From Lachnospiraceae bacterium (GTDB lineage Bacteria > Bacillota > Clostridia > Lachnospirales > Lachnospiraceae): 64,000 bases of DNA. Made by a program: the position numbers and the translations under genes. Positions 7,437 to 15,159 of this stretch are shown here, in pieces. The stretch spans positions 1-64,000 of the forward strand of contig JAILHT010000088.1 in NCBI GenBank assembly GCA_024695665.1, read 5' to 3'. Within the stretch, counting starts at the first letter, position 1. Each line of letters starts with the position of its first letter. Below the pieces are notes generated by a model. That model was not told the DNA's origin, made no database searches, and worked only from the letters and a program-made list of their open reading frames with translations.

Positions 7437-8822
7437 TTATGACAATTCTTTAATAGGAAATGTGAGTTCCAGAATAAAGTTTCCGTCTTTTGTTTTGACG
7501 GTACTTGATCCGCCCTGGCGATACATAAGAGCAGCGATGCTCTCCAGGCCGATTTTGGAACTCTCGTTTTTTCTTGGAGTCATTCTTATCTTGTTTGTAA
7601 AAACAATATTGCAAAGAGCACCTTCCTTGATGATCTCAACAAGTATAGGTGTGTTCTCATCGGCGTACTTGTCTATGTTTGAAAAAACGTTGTTGAACAC
7701 GCGGACGACGTCTTCGATATTTATATTCACAAGAAATGAAGATTCCGGTTCGATAACATGTATCTTGTAGCCTTCGCTTTTGAGTGGAATAATATGCTCC
7801 GCAAGAAGCTGCATGAAAACCTCGAGGGCATCATATTCCTCGAGACCGCCTTCCGGTTTGTCCGGATGCGGATCGAATGCAAGAAAATACTCAAACAGTC
7901 TATCGGACATGGTTTTTATCTCGTTGCAGGTGGCGAGAGCCGTGGTCAGGTACTGTTCCATCTCAGCATCGCTTTTGTAGCGGTGCTCTTTTAATATTTC
8001 AAGATACCCCATCTGTGTGGTGAGAGGAGTTCTCAGATCGTGTGAGAGCGCGGTTACAAGACTCGCATTTGCCCTTATGGCGTTTTTCTCATTTTCAATC
8101 TGTTCCGTCAGAGCGGAGCTCATAGAGTTCAAACTCTCCGCAACCTGTGTGAGTTCGTCGGAACCCTTTAGAGGAATCTGGTAGTCGAGATTTCCCCCTT
8201 CAAGGATATGTATTCCCTTTGTTATCTCATTGATATATTGAATCTTCGTTCTTATCACAAAAAGTATCAAAAGGACGGATATTGTGGTGGCGAGAATAAG
8301 GGAGAGCACACGCAGTTTTGAATAGAGGCCATATGAATAGTCCCCGAAAAGATACAAAGTTGCCGCTCCGTCTGAAAAAGTTATGTTGAAAGACGCATAG
8401 TTCGAACTGTAAGAGTCAAAATATGAGAGATCGTATATGTCGTCCTCGGTCACATCCTCATTCAACTCATTATTCTCAAGTTCCTCCAGGAGATAATAGA
8501 TTGTTGAATCATAAATAATACGGCTGTTTTTTTCTATGAAAAAATAGACGAGATTGTTTTTTGAGGACCACTCCTCAACCGCATCAAGATCCTCAGAGGA
8601 CAGTTTGTTGTCGGATATGTATGTCTGAAGACTTTCTGCCGATTTGAGTTGTTGTTCTTTGCTCCAACGACCTTGTATGTAAGAACTGTCGGTGAAGGAT
8701 GACGATGCCGAGTCAAAGGCAAGATAGAGCACAATACCTATCGCAAGCACACCGAACACAGAGAGGGCGAGCTCGAGATACAGGGATTTGATTTTTTTTA
8801 TTTTGAGTCTTTTCATTATCAT
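7437..8822 (-). CDS. Sensor histidine kinase
   Basis: 461-residue membrane kinase. The N-terminal membrane segment LALSVFGVLAIGIVLYLAF and a second near residue 180 flank an extracellular domain of about 130 residues rich in Asp, Ser and Tyr. HAMP follows, then the H box SHDLRTPLT with His261 and an N box NNVFSNIDKYA. The G-box region reads SSKIGLESIA rather than GTGLGLSIV, so the ATP lid is atypical. The start ATG at 8822 overlaps the response regulator stop by 4 bases (ATGA), indicating coupling. The pair is transcribed away from a MacA/MacB efflux operon, which it probably controls. It ends 1 base from copA, tail to tail. Confidence 0.9.
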   Translation of the reverse strand: MIMKRLKIKKIKSLYLELALSVFGVLAIGIVLYLAFDSASSSFTDSSYIQGRWSKEQQLKSAESLQTYISDNKLSSEDLDAVEEWSSKNNLVYFFIEKNSRIIYDSTIYYLLEELENNELNEDVTEDDIYDLSYFDSYSSNYASFNITFSDGAATLYLFGDYSYGLYSKLRVLSLILATTISVLLILFVIRTKIQYINEITKGIHILEGGNLDYQIPLKGSDELTQVAESLNSMSSALTEQIENEKNAIRANASLVTALSHDLRTPLTTQMGYLEILKEHRYKSDAEMEQYLTTALATCNEIKTMSDRLFEYFLAFDPHPDKPEGGLEEYDALEVFMQLLAEHIIPLKSEGYKIHVIEPESSFLVNINIEDVVRVFNNVFSNIDKYADENTPILVEIIKEGALCNIVFTNKIRMTPRKNESSKIGLESIAALMYRQGGSSTVKTKDGNFILELTFPIKELS

Positions 8823-9529
8823 TGCAATTTGTATCCTTTTCCCCAAACGGTGACAAGATGTGTCGGTTTTGATGGGTCGGTTTCAATTTTGGTCCTTATA
8901 TTTCTTATATGAACCATGATGGTTGCGTTTGAACTGTAAAAATACGGTTCATTCCAGATGGTCTCGTATATAAGCTGAGCCGGAAAGACTCTTCCCGGAC
9001 TTGAGATGAGAAGCTTTATGATCTGATATTCAAGGTCGGAGAGATCAATCTGGATTTCCTCGCCCTTGTCATTTAACATACTTACTTCATTTCTGTTTGT
9101 GGCCACACGGAATATATCATAGGAAATAACATCGTCCGATACTTTTGTGTCCTTTCCTTTATATACATAATATCTTCTGAGCAGAGATTTGACTCTCGCT
9201 GTGAGTTCTGCGTGGGAGAACGGTTTTATGAGATAATCGTCACCACCGATGAGAAGACCAAGCGATTTGTCCGAGTCAGTGCTCTTCGCTGTGAGAAAAA
9301 GAATAGGCATCTGATATTTTTCTCTTATTATCTTGCAGACATCAAGCCCCGATTTTCCGGGCATCATAACGTCCAATATGACAAGGTCGATATCTTCCGA
9401 GACTTTTTCTAAAGCTTCATCCCCATTTGAAGCAAGGAAAACCTGATAGCCTTCACTCTCCAACAGTATCTGTAAAATATTCAATATTTCTTCGTTGTCA
9501 TCTACAACAAGTATTTTTTGTGTATCCAT
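8819..9529 (-). CDS. OmpR/PhoB-family response regulator
   Basis: 236-residue DNA-binding regulator. The receiver domain (residues 1-120) has acidic Asp10/Asp11, phospho-acceptor Asp53 in LDVMMPG, Thr80 and Lys102. The C-terminal winged helix spans about 135-236. It is the first gene of a regulator-kinase operon. An SD (GAGGT) precedes the ATG on the minus strand. Its promoter region is shared with the divergent efflux operon starting at 9739, whose likely role is export of antimicrobial peptides or other toxic compounds. That target assignment is inferred from position. Confidence 0.94.
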   Translation of the reverse strand: MDTQKILVVDDNEEILNILQILLESEGYQVFLASNGDEALEKVSEDIDLVILDVMMPGKSGLDVCKIIREKYQMPILFLTAKSTDSDKSLGLLIGGDDYLIKPFSHAELTARVKSLLRRYYVYKGKDTKVSDDVISYDIFRVATNRNEVSMLNDKGEEIQIDLSDLEYQIIKLLISSPGRVFPAQLIYETIWNEPYFYSSNATIMVHIRNIRTKIETDPSKPTHLVTVWGKGYKLQ

Positions 9530-9580
9530 ACTTACCTCGTTTCATTTCCTAATATAAAGGTAACTTTTGTAGTTTTTATA

Positions 9581-9662
9581 ATACCACAAAAATAGGTGTT
9601 TACCGTACTTTTGAACTGACTTTAGATTTCTTAAGAAATACCACAAGAATATCTTTAGATTT
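9581..9662. promoter_or_regulatory. Repeated motifs in the divergent regulator/efflux promoter region
   Basis: The 209-bp intergenic region contains two copies of ATACCACAARAATA (9581-9594 and 9638-9651) and two of TTTAGATTT (9621-9629 and 9654-9662). Direct repeats between a response regulator and its likely target operon are plausible binding sites. No strong -35/-10 pair stands out, which would fit an activator-dependent promoter. Confidence 0.35.
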
Positions 9663-9738
9663 GATTTGTATAGTGATACTCGGATTTGAGAGAAATGATA
9701 AACAAAGAAACGTAAATGAAACTGACGGAGGTTAACTC

Positions 9739-11457
9739 ATGAAAATACCTGAATTTTTGAAATCACATAAAAAGGCAATTGCAGGTGCATTGGCAGCAGT
9801 TCTTGTCGTATCCGCAGCGGGGGGCTTCGGAGTCGCAAAAACTATGGGGGCCCAGAGCACTGAAGAGGAAGTTGCTACAGTTACGATACCGGTAACAAAA
9901 CAAAATCTTGAGAAGACATTGAATGCAACAGGAACGATTATAAGTTGCGAGGAGAGTTCGGTAACGGCAAATACCACGGAGAGTTATCCGGTGGCTGAGG
10001 TCTATGTAAAGGTTGGCGATGTGGTCAAAAAAGGTGATGCACTCTACAAACTGGATATGTCTTCTTTTGAAGAGGAACTTGAATATAAAAAGAAAGCTGC
10101 CGAGCTTGATGCACAGAGCAAAGCACTTGAAAAAGCAGAGGCCGACAGACAGTATAGCGAAGCACAGAAAAACGGTCAGAATGAGATAAATGAAGCAAAC
10201 AACAATCTGACACAGGCCCAGAGCGATGCGCAGAATGCCGCATGGGCCCAGCAGAGTGCAACCGGCAACCTCGATGGGTTGAAGAATAAAGAAAAGGAAG
10301 CAAAGAAGTCTTTCGAAAAGAGTGAGAAAGCATACAACAAAATAGCCGGCAAGGTTGAAGATGTCAAGAAGAGCATAAGCACTCTGACCGGCGAGATAGA
10401 TGATCTGAAGAGCAAGGCAAAAGATGCTTCCGAGGATGACAAGGCAACAATACAGGATAAGATTTCAAAGAAAGAGAGCGAACTTGCAGAACTTAACAGC
10501 AAGGCGCAGGAATTGAATACTGAGTATGAGACGGCAAAGGCCGATTACGATAAATGCTCACAGGATTATGAGCAGGCGACAGCGAGCAGGACGGAAGGAG
10601 AGCAGGCTCTTGCAGATGCAAACGAGGCTGCGAGCACTGCGGCAAAGAGTGTTGCAAGTGCCGAGAATTCGGTAAAGACAGCTTCCGACAGCGCAAATTC
10701 AAGCGTGGCTTCACAGGCAAATGCAGTGAAGAGCGCAGAGGTGAGTGCGCAGACAGAGGCGCTTACAAAAGAACAGGAAGAAAAGAAGAACGCAAGGGAG
10801 CTTGAGAAAGCTACGGTTTATGCTACACAGGACGGAACAGTAACAAATGTAAATGTCAAAGTGGGAAACACATATACCGGAACCGATGCGGTAGTTATAG
10901 ATGATGTGAACAATCTCAAGGCTACGGCCGATATTGACGAGGCTCAGATCAGCAACGTCAAGACCGGGCAGAGGGTTCAAATAAAAACAGATGCAACAGG
11001 GGATGAGATTCTCCAAGGAACAGTTTCATTTGTCTCCCCAACACCAACCAAAAACAGTTCAACAAATTCCGAGGGGGAATCTTCCACTGCATCTGTATCG
11101 AAAAGTCGTGCCACATACCGTGTGGATGTGGATTTAGATAGCGCAAACGAGACATTGAGACTCGGAATGACAGCGAAGATGACATTTATCTTAGAGAGCA
11201 GTGAGGAGGCTCTTGCGGTTCCTAGCGCAGATATTATGACAGCAGAAGACGGAAGCAAATATGTGACGGTCTTAAATGACGACGGAACCACGGAAGATGT
11301 CTATGTCGAGACCGGAATGGAGACCGATTTCTATACTGAGATCACAGGTGGATCCCTCACCGAAGGCATGAATGTTGTAGAGAGCGGATATTCCGACGGA
11401 ACAGGCGATGCCATGGTTGACGGGATGGATGCAGATGGCGGAATAGTTATCGAATAA
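9739..11457 (+). CDS. HlyD/MacA-type membrane fusion subunit of ABC efflux system
   Basis: 572-residue periplasmic-adaptor-like protein anchored by one N-terminal membrane segment (AIAGALAAVLVVSAAGGF, about residues 14-31). It has a split biotinyl-lipoyl-like domain (PVAEVYVKVGDVVKKGD and the later ATVYATQDGTVTNVNVKVGN) around a long coiled coil (about residues 110-350, rich in Ala/Lys/Glu). A beta-barrel region follows and ends in the acidic C-terminus. The long coiled coil is typical of Gram-positive MacA-like adaptors. GGAGG precedes the ATG. It is followed at 17 and 3 bases by the ATPase and permease genes. Substrate unknown; the divergent two-component system suggests stress-induced export. 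Confidence 0.9.
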   Translation: MKIPEFLKSHKKAIAGALAAVLVVSAAGGFGVAKTMGAQSTEEEVATVTIPVTKQNLEKTLNATGTIISCEESSVTANTTESYPVAEVYVKVGDVVKKGDALYKLDMSSFEEELEYKKKAAELDAQSKALEKAEADRQYSEAQKNGQNEINEANNNLTQAQSDAQNAAWAQQSATGNLDGLKNKEKEAKKSFEKSEKAYNKIAGKVEDVKKSISTLTGEIDDLKSKAKDASEDDKATIQDKISKKESELAELNSKAQELNTEYETAKADYDKCSQDYEQATASRTEGEQALADANEAASTAAKSVASAENSVKTASDSANSSVASQANAVKSAEVSAQTEALTKEQEEKKNARELEKATVYATQDGTVTNVNVKVGNTYTGTDAVVIDDVNNLKATADIDEAQISNVKTGQRVQIKTDATGDEILQGTVSFVSPTPTKNSSTNSEGESSTASVSKSRATYRVDVDLDSANETLRLGMTAKMTFILESSEEALAVPSADIMTAEDGSKYVTVLNDDGTTEDVYVETGMETDFYTEITGGSLTEGMNVVESGYSDGTGDAMVDGMDADGGIVIE

Positions 11458-11473
11458 TTCCGGAGGGTGCGAT

Positions 11474-12193
11474 ATGGAAACATTTAGAAATGATATTCTT
11501 CTTCATACGGAAGGAATAACAAAAAGCTATTATATCGGAACGCCCAATGAGCTTGAGATTCTTCACGGGATAAATCTTGATGTCAAAAAAGGAGAGTTTG
11601 TCTCTATAGTAGGTCAGTCGGGATCGGGAAAAAGTACACTTATGAACATTTTGGGTATTCTCGACAGACCGACATCCGGAAACTATTTTTTGGATGGGAT
11701 AGATATCGGAAAGGCAAAGAATAAAGAGCTTGCGACACTGAGAAACAAGCACATTGGTTTTGTCTTTCAGACCTACAATCTGATAGCGAGAACCTCAGCC
11801 CTAAAAAATGTGGAGATGCCGATGCTCTATGCCGGTATGTCAGCGGGCGAGAGAAGAGATAAAGCCATGAGCCTGCTTGAGATGGTGGGCATGGAAGAGA
11901 GGATGAAGCACACACCCGATGAGCTTTCAGGAGGACAGAAACAGAGAGTTGCAATTGCAAGAGCTATGGCAAACGACCCGGACATCATTCTGGCGGATGA
12001 GCCTACGGGTGCTCTTGATTCGGGAACCGGAAGACTGGTTATGGATATTTTTCACAGACTTCACGAGGAGCAGAACAAGACGATAGTGCTTATAACACAC
12101 TCAAACGAATTGGCGGGAGAGACTCCGAGAATAGTAACCATCAGTGACGGAAATATTATCAAAGAAGTCATAAACAAAGAAGGAGTTGCTTAG
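11474..12193 (+). CDS. MacB-type ABC transporter ATPase
   Basis: 239-residue nucleotide-binding subunit of the MacB/LolD type. Walker A is GQSGSGKST (about residues 47-55), the Q-loop glutamine is in FVFQTYNL, the signature is LSGGQKQR, Walker B is IILADEP followed by TGALD, and the switch histidine is in ITHSN. It pairs with the permease starting 2 bases after its stop and the adaptor just upstream. The SD is GGAGGG. Confidence 0.96.
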   Translation: METFRNDILLHTEGITKSYYIGTPNELEILHGINLDVKKGEFVSIVGQSGSGKSTLMNILGILDRPTSGNYFLDGIDIGKAKNKELATLRNKHIGFVFQTYNLIARTSALKNVEMPMLYAGMSAGERRDKAMSLLEMVGMEERMKHTPDELSGGQKQRVAIARAMANDPDIILADEPTGALDSGTGRLVMDIFHRLHEEQNKTIVLITHSNELAGETPRIVTISDGNIIKEVINKEGVA

Positions 12194-12195
12194 TC

Positions 12196-13452
12196 ATGTT
12201 ATTGGAGAATTGTAAACTTGCCTTGAGCAGTATCAAGGCGAATAAGATGAGATCTTTTTTGACAATGCTCGGAATAATAATCGGTGTTGCGGCGGTTATT
12301 GCAATTATGACTGTTGGAAACTCGATGACTAAGAGCGTTGTACAGCAACTGCAGAGCTATGGTGCGAAAAACATCTATGTAGGTATTTCACCGATGGACT
12401 GGAATGCGGAACTTTCTGAGGCAGATGATGAGGCTATGAAGTTTCAACCGGAGACCATCCACAAACTTGTGGAGAAATTCCCGGATCAGATCGAGGCAGT
12501 TTCTGTTGATTCAGGTGCGGGCAGCGGTGAGGTTAGAATTGATAACAGCACTGCTAAAGTTAATATAAACGGGGTTAGCGCAGGTTATTTTGTAAGTAAC
12601 CAGATAAAGCTTGAGAGTGGAAATTATTTTACAGATTATGCATACGAAAAGGGAACCAACACGGCAATCGTATCGACCAAGTTTGCCGAAAAAATTTTCG
12701 GTGCAGCTTACGACGCTTCCGATGTGTGCGGAAAGGAAGTTGAAGTAAATATAAATGACGAATATACCACCTTCACCGTTGTCGGCATATATAAACAGAA
12801 GGAAAATGAGATGAGCTTTGGTGGTTATTCGGGAGATCAGTCAACCAATATGTACATCCCGCTCAAAACAGCGTGGAACATGAACCACGATGACACGATT
12901 TACAGTATGGAAGTTGTTGTAAAGGAGGGTGTCGATGCAGTTTCTTTTGCCACTGAGATGCAGGATTATCTCACTACTTTAAAGGCTTCAAGCCTCGGAG
13001 AAAAATTTATGGTTGATTGTTACAGCAACCAGTCGATGATAACGGAGTCGACAAATTCGATGAAGAGTATGACTATGGCAATCTCTTTGATTGCCGCTAT
13101 CGCACTCATCGTAGGCGGAATCGGTGTAATGAACATTATGACCGTCTCCATAACGGAGAGAACAAGGGAGATCGGTACGAGAAAGGCTCTCGGAGCCCAG
13201 GACTCGATGATCATGCTTCAGTTTATAAGCGAGGCCATAATAATCTGCCTAATCGGAGGAATCATAGGAATTGTTGTTGGACTTGTTATAGGTCATTTTG
13301 GGGCAAATGCTATGGGATATGAAGCGCAGATATCGATTTCAAGTATTTATATATCAGTTCTTTTTTCGATGGCTATCGGTGTATTCTTCGGATATTCACC
13401 GGCAAAACATGCGGCGAAGATGAATCCTATAGATGCCCTCCGATATGAATGA
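12196..13452 (+). CDS. MacB-type ABC transporter permease (FtsX family)
   Basis: 418-residue permease with the usual layout: membrane segment near residues 20-42 (LTMLGIIIGVAAVIAIMTVG), a large extracellular MacB core domain (about 50-280), and three C-terminal segments in the FtsX domain, including MAISLIAAIALIVGGIGVMNIM. The closing motif PAKHAAKMNPIDALRYE is the family C-terminal signature. With the adaptor and ATPase it forms a mechanotransmission-type exporter without an outer-membrane partner. Confidence 0.95.
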   Translation: MLLENCKLALSSIKANKMRSFLTMLGIIIGVAAVIAIMTVGNSMTKSVVQQLQSYGAKNIYVGISPMDWNAELSEADDEAMKFQPETIHKLVEKFPDQIEAVSVDSGAGSGEVRIDNSTAKVNINGVSAGYFVSNQIKLESGNYFTDYAYEKGTNTAIVSTKFAEKIFGAAYDASDVCGKEVEVNINDEYTTFTVVGIYKQKENEMSFGGYSGDQSTNMYIPLKTAWNMNHDDTIYSMEVVVKEGVDAVSFATEMQDYLTTLKASSLGEKFMVDCYSNQSMITESTNSMKSMTMAISLIAAIALIVGGIGVMNIMTVSITERTREIGTRKALGAQDSMIMLQFISEAIIICLIGGIIGIVVGLVIGHFGANAMGYEAQISISSIYISVLFSMAIGVFFGYSPAKHAAKMNPIDALRYE

Positions 13453-13513
13453 TGAAATTCCTTTACAGGTTTGATATAATAATATTATTAAATCTTTTAG
13501 GAGGATTAGATAA

Positions 13514-13720
13514 ATGGGTGATGGAAAAAAACTCTATAAGAGTGTCAGAGACAGAAAACTTTGCGGTGTGTGCGGCGGACTCGGAGAGTATCTTGGCGTA
13601 GATCCAACAATCATAAGACTTGTTTGGGCTCTTACTGTAGTTGCCGGTGGAACCGGAATTTTGGCATACATTATTGCAGCTATAGTTATGACGGACAATC
13701 CTGACGAACTGAATTATTAA
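13514..13720 (+). CDS. PspC domain protein
   Basis: 68-residue small membrane protein almost entirely made of a PspC domain. Basic N-terminus, the LCGVCGGLGEYLGVDPTIIRLVW signature region (positions 17-39), and a membrane segment to about residue 60. AGGAGGATTAGATAAATG gives a clear start. PspC proteins act in membrane-stress responses; here there is no pspA or pspF neighbour, so its role is unknown. Confidence 0.9.
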   Translation: MGDGKKLYKSVRDRKLCGVCGGLGEYLGVDPTIIRLVWALTVVAGGTGILAYIIAAIVMTDNPDELNY

Positions 13721-13765
13721 TTTCAGTGAGATGAGACTTGAATTTGATTGCAAGGAGATGATGGT

Positions 13766-14218
13766 ATGAAGCGGGAAGTTCAGATACGACATGATGCCGA
13801 GGAGATAGATATTGTACCTTACGAATATAAGGCAAAGTATCACGAGACAGACCGGGGAGGAAACATCCATTACACGAATTTTATAGAGTGGATGGAAGAT
13901 GCCAGAATGGACCTTATGGAACAGCTCGGACTCGGACACAAGCAGATGGAGACCATGGAGATGATGTCACCGGTGGTTTCGCTGTCGATTGAGTATAGAA
14001 GTGATGTTAAGTTTGATGATGTTGTCGTGATCGACACAAAGATTTTGAAATACGACGGTCATATCATGGAGGTCGCATACAGAATGTATGACAAAGAGTC
14101 AGGAGAGGACCGGGCGTTGGCAAGGAGCAAACACTGTTTCGTAAATAAGGCAGGAGTACCTATCTCACTTAAAAGATCTTATCCGGAACTTGATACAAAG
14201 TTCTTTGAATTCAAATAA
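13766..14218 (+). CDS. Acyl-CoA thioesterase, YbgC/4HBT hot-dog family
   Basis: 150-residue hot-dog fold thioesterase. The active-site region YHETDRGGNIHYTNFIEWMEDAR holds the catalytic Asp and the Gly/His/Tyr positions of the 4-hydroxybenzoyl-CoA thioesterase family. I chose ATG 13766 with AAGGAGA about 9 bases upstream; an in-frame TTG at 13748 overlaps that ribosome site and is unlikely. It precedes tcdA by 12 bases in one operon. The acyl-CoA substrate cannot be read from the sequence. Confidence 0.88.
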   Translation: MKREVQIRHDAEEIDIVPYEYKAKYHETDRGGNIHYTNFIEWMEDARMDLMEQLGLGHKQMETMEMMSPVVSLSIEYRSDVKFDDVVVIDTKILKYDGHIMEVAYRMYDKESGEDRALARSKHCFVNKAGVPISLKRSYPELDTKFFEFK

Positions 14219-14230
14219 GCAGGTAGGAAG

Positions 14231-14959
14231 ATGACTGACTGGAGAGACAGAACAAAACTTTTGATCGGTGAGAACGCTGTTTTGAAACTGCAAAACGCAA
14301 AGGTTGCCGTGTTCGGTGTCGGAGGAGTCGGAGGATACGTATGTGAGGCTCTTGCCAGAGGCGGAGTCGGACATTTTGTTCTTACAGACAATGATACGGT
14401 ATCGCTTACAAATCTAAACCGACAGATTATAGCAACTCATGATACAATCGGAAGATACAAGACTGAGGTTATGAAGGAGAGGATTCTATCCATAAATCCG
14501 GAGGCCAAGGTCACCGTAAACAATTGTTTTTTCCTTCCGGAGAATGCGGATGATTTTTGCTTTGAAGATTTTGATTATGTCGCGGACTGTGTTGATACAG
14601 TGGCGGCAAAGCTTGAGATAATCTTAAGGTCGAAAGAAAAAAATGTTCCGGTTATCAGCGCAATGGGCGCCGGAAACAAGCTCGATGCCACAGGTTTTAT
14701 GGTGGCTGACATATATGACACCGAGATTTGCCCTCTCGCAAGGGTGATGAGAAGGGAACTTAAAAAAAGAGGGGTGGAGGACTTAAAGGTCGTCTATTCC
14801 AAGGAGAAACCGATATCCGTCGGCACAGTTGATGAGAGTGCGGATACGGCATGCGATGAAAGCCATGTCAGAAGAAGCACGCCCGGAAGCATTTCTTTCG
14901 TGCCTGCTGTGGCAGGACTTACGATGGCCGGTGAGATTATAAAAGATATTATAAAATAA
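14231..14959 (+). CDS. tcdA: tRNA threonylcarbamoyladenosine dehydratase (ThiF/E1-like)
   Basis: 242-residue E1-like ATPase that cyclises t6A37 in ANN-decoding tRNAs to ct6A. The nucleotide-binding loop GVGGVGGYVCEALARGG (about residues 26-42) and DNDTVSLTNLNRQ are the ThiF/MoeB/TcdA signature; the arginine in LNRQI and the later Asp residues bind ATP. The C-terminal SVGTVDES and GSISFVPAVAG segments are characteristic of TcdA rather than MoeB. A strong terminator follows. Confidence 0.93.
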   Translation: MTDWRDRTKLLIGENAVLKLQNAKVAVFGVGGVGGYVCEALARGGVGHFVLTDNDTVSLTNLNRQIIATHDTIGRYKTEVMKERILSINPEAKVTVNNCFFLPENADDFCFEDFDYVADCVDTVAAKLEIILRSKEKNVPVISAMGAGNKLDATGFMVADIYDTEICPLARVMRRELKKRGVEDLKVVYSKEKPISVGTVDESADTACDESHVRRSTPGSISFVPAVAGLTMAGEIIKDIIK

Positions 14960-14961
14960 CC

Positions 14962-15005
14962 AAAAGACACATTTAGGGCATAGCCTTTAATGTGTCTTTT
15001 TTTTG
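14962..15005 (+). terminator. Intrinsic terminator after tcdA
   Basis: AAAAGACACATT (14962-14973) pairs with AATGTGTCTTTT (14989-15000) and runs into more Ts. It separates the thioesterase-tcdA unit from phoH. Confidence 0.9.
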
Positions 15006-15069
15006 TTTGTTTTTTAAAAAAATATATTTGTCGGATAGCATAATAATTGTTTTGATGAAGCACTAAATA

Positions 15070-15078
15070 TGGTATATT
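15070..15078 (+). promoter_or_regulatory. Extended -10 promoter of phoH
   Basis: TGGTATATT is an extended -10 element (TG, one base, TATATT). TTGATG at 15052-15057 could be a -35 with a 15-bp spacer. The predicted transcription start near 15085 coincides with the first base pair of the structured leader. Confidence 0.55.
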
Positions 15079-15085
15079 TAATTTA

Positions 15086-15128
15086 AGCCGTCAACAATAT
15101 GATGTTGACATCCCGCGGGATGGCGGCT
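15086..15128 (+). ncRNA. Three-way-junction RNA structure in the phoH leader
   Basis: P1 pairs AGCCG (15086-15090) with CGGCT (15124-15128). P2 pairs TCAACA (15091-15096) with TGTTGA (15103-15108). P3 pairs CATCC (15109-15113) with GGATG (15118-15122) around CGCG. Only G15123 is unpaired at the junction. Pairing is complete over 43 bases, right at the predicted 5' end, 20 bases before the phoH SD. I do not recognise it as a known riboswitch class. Confidence 0.55.
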
Positions 15129-15159
15129 CGAGTTTATCAGGCTCAAGGAGGGTAAAAAT

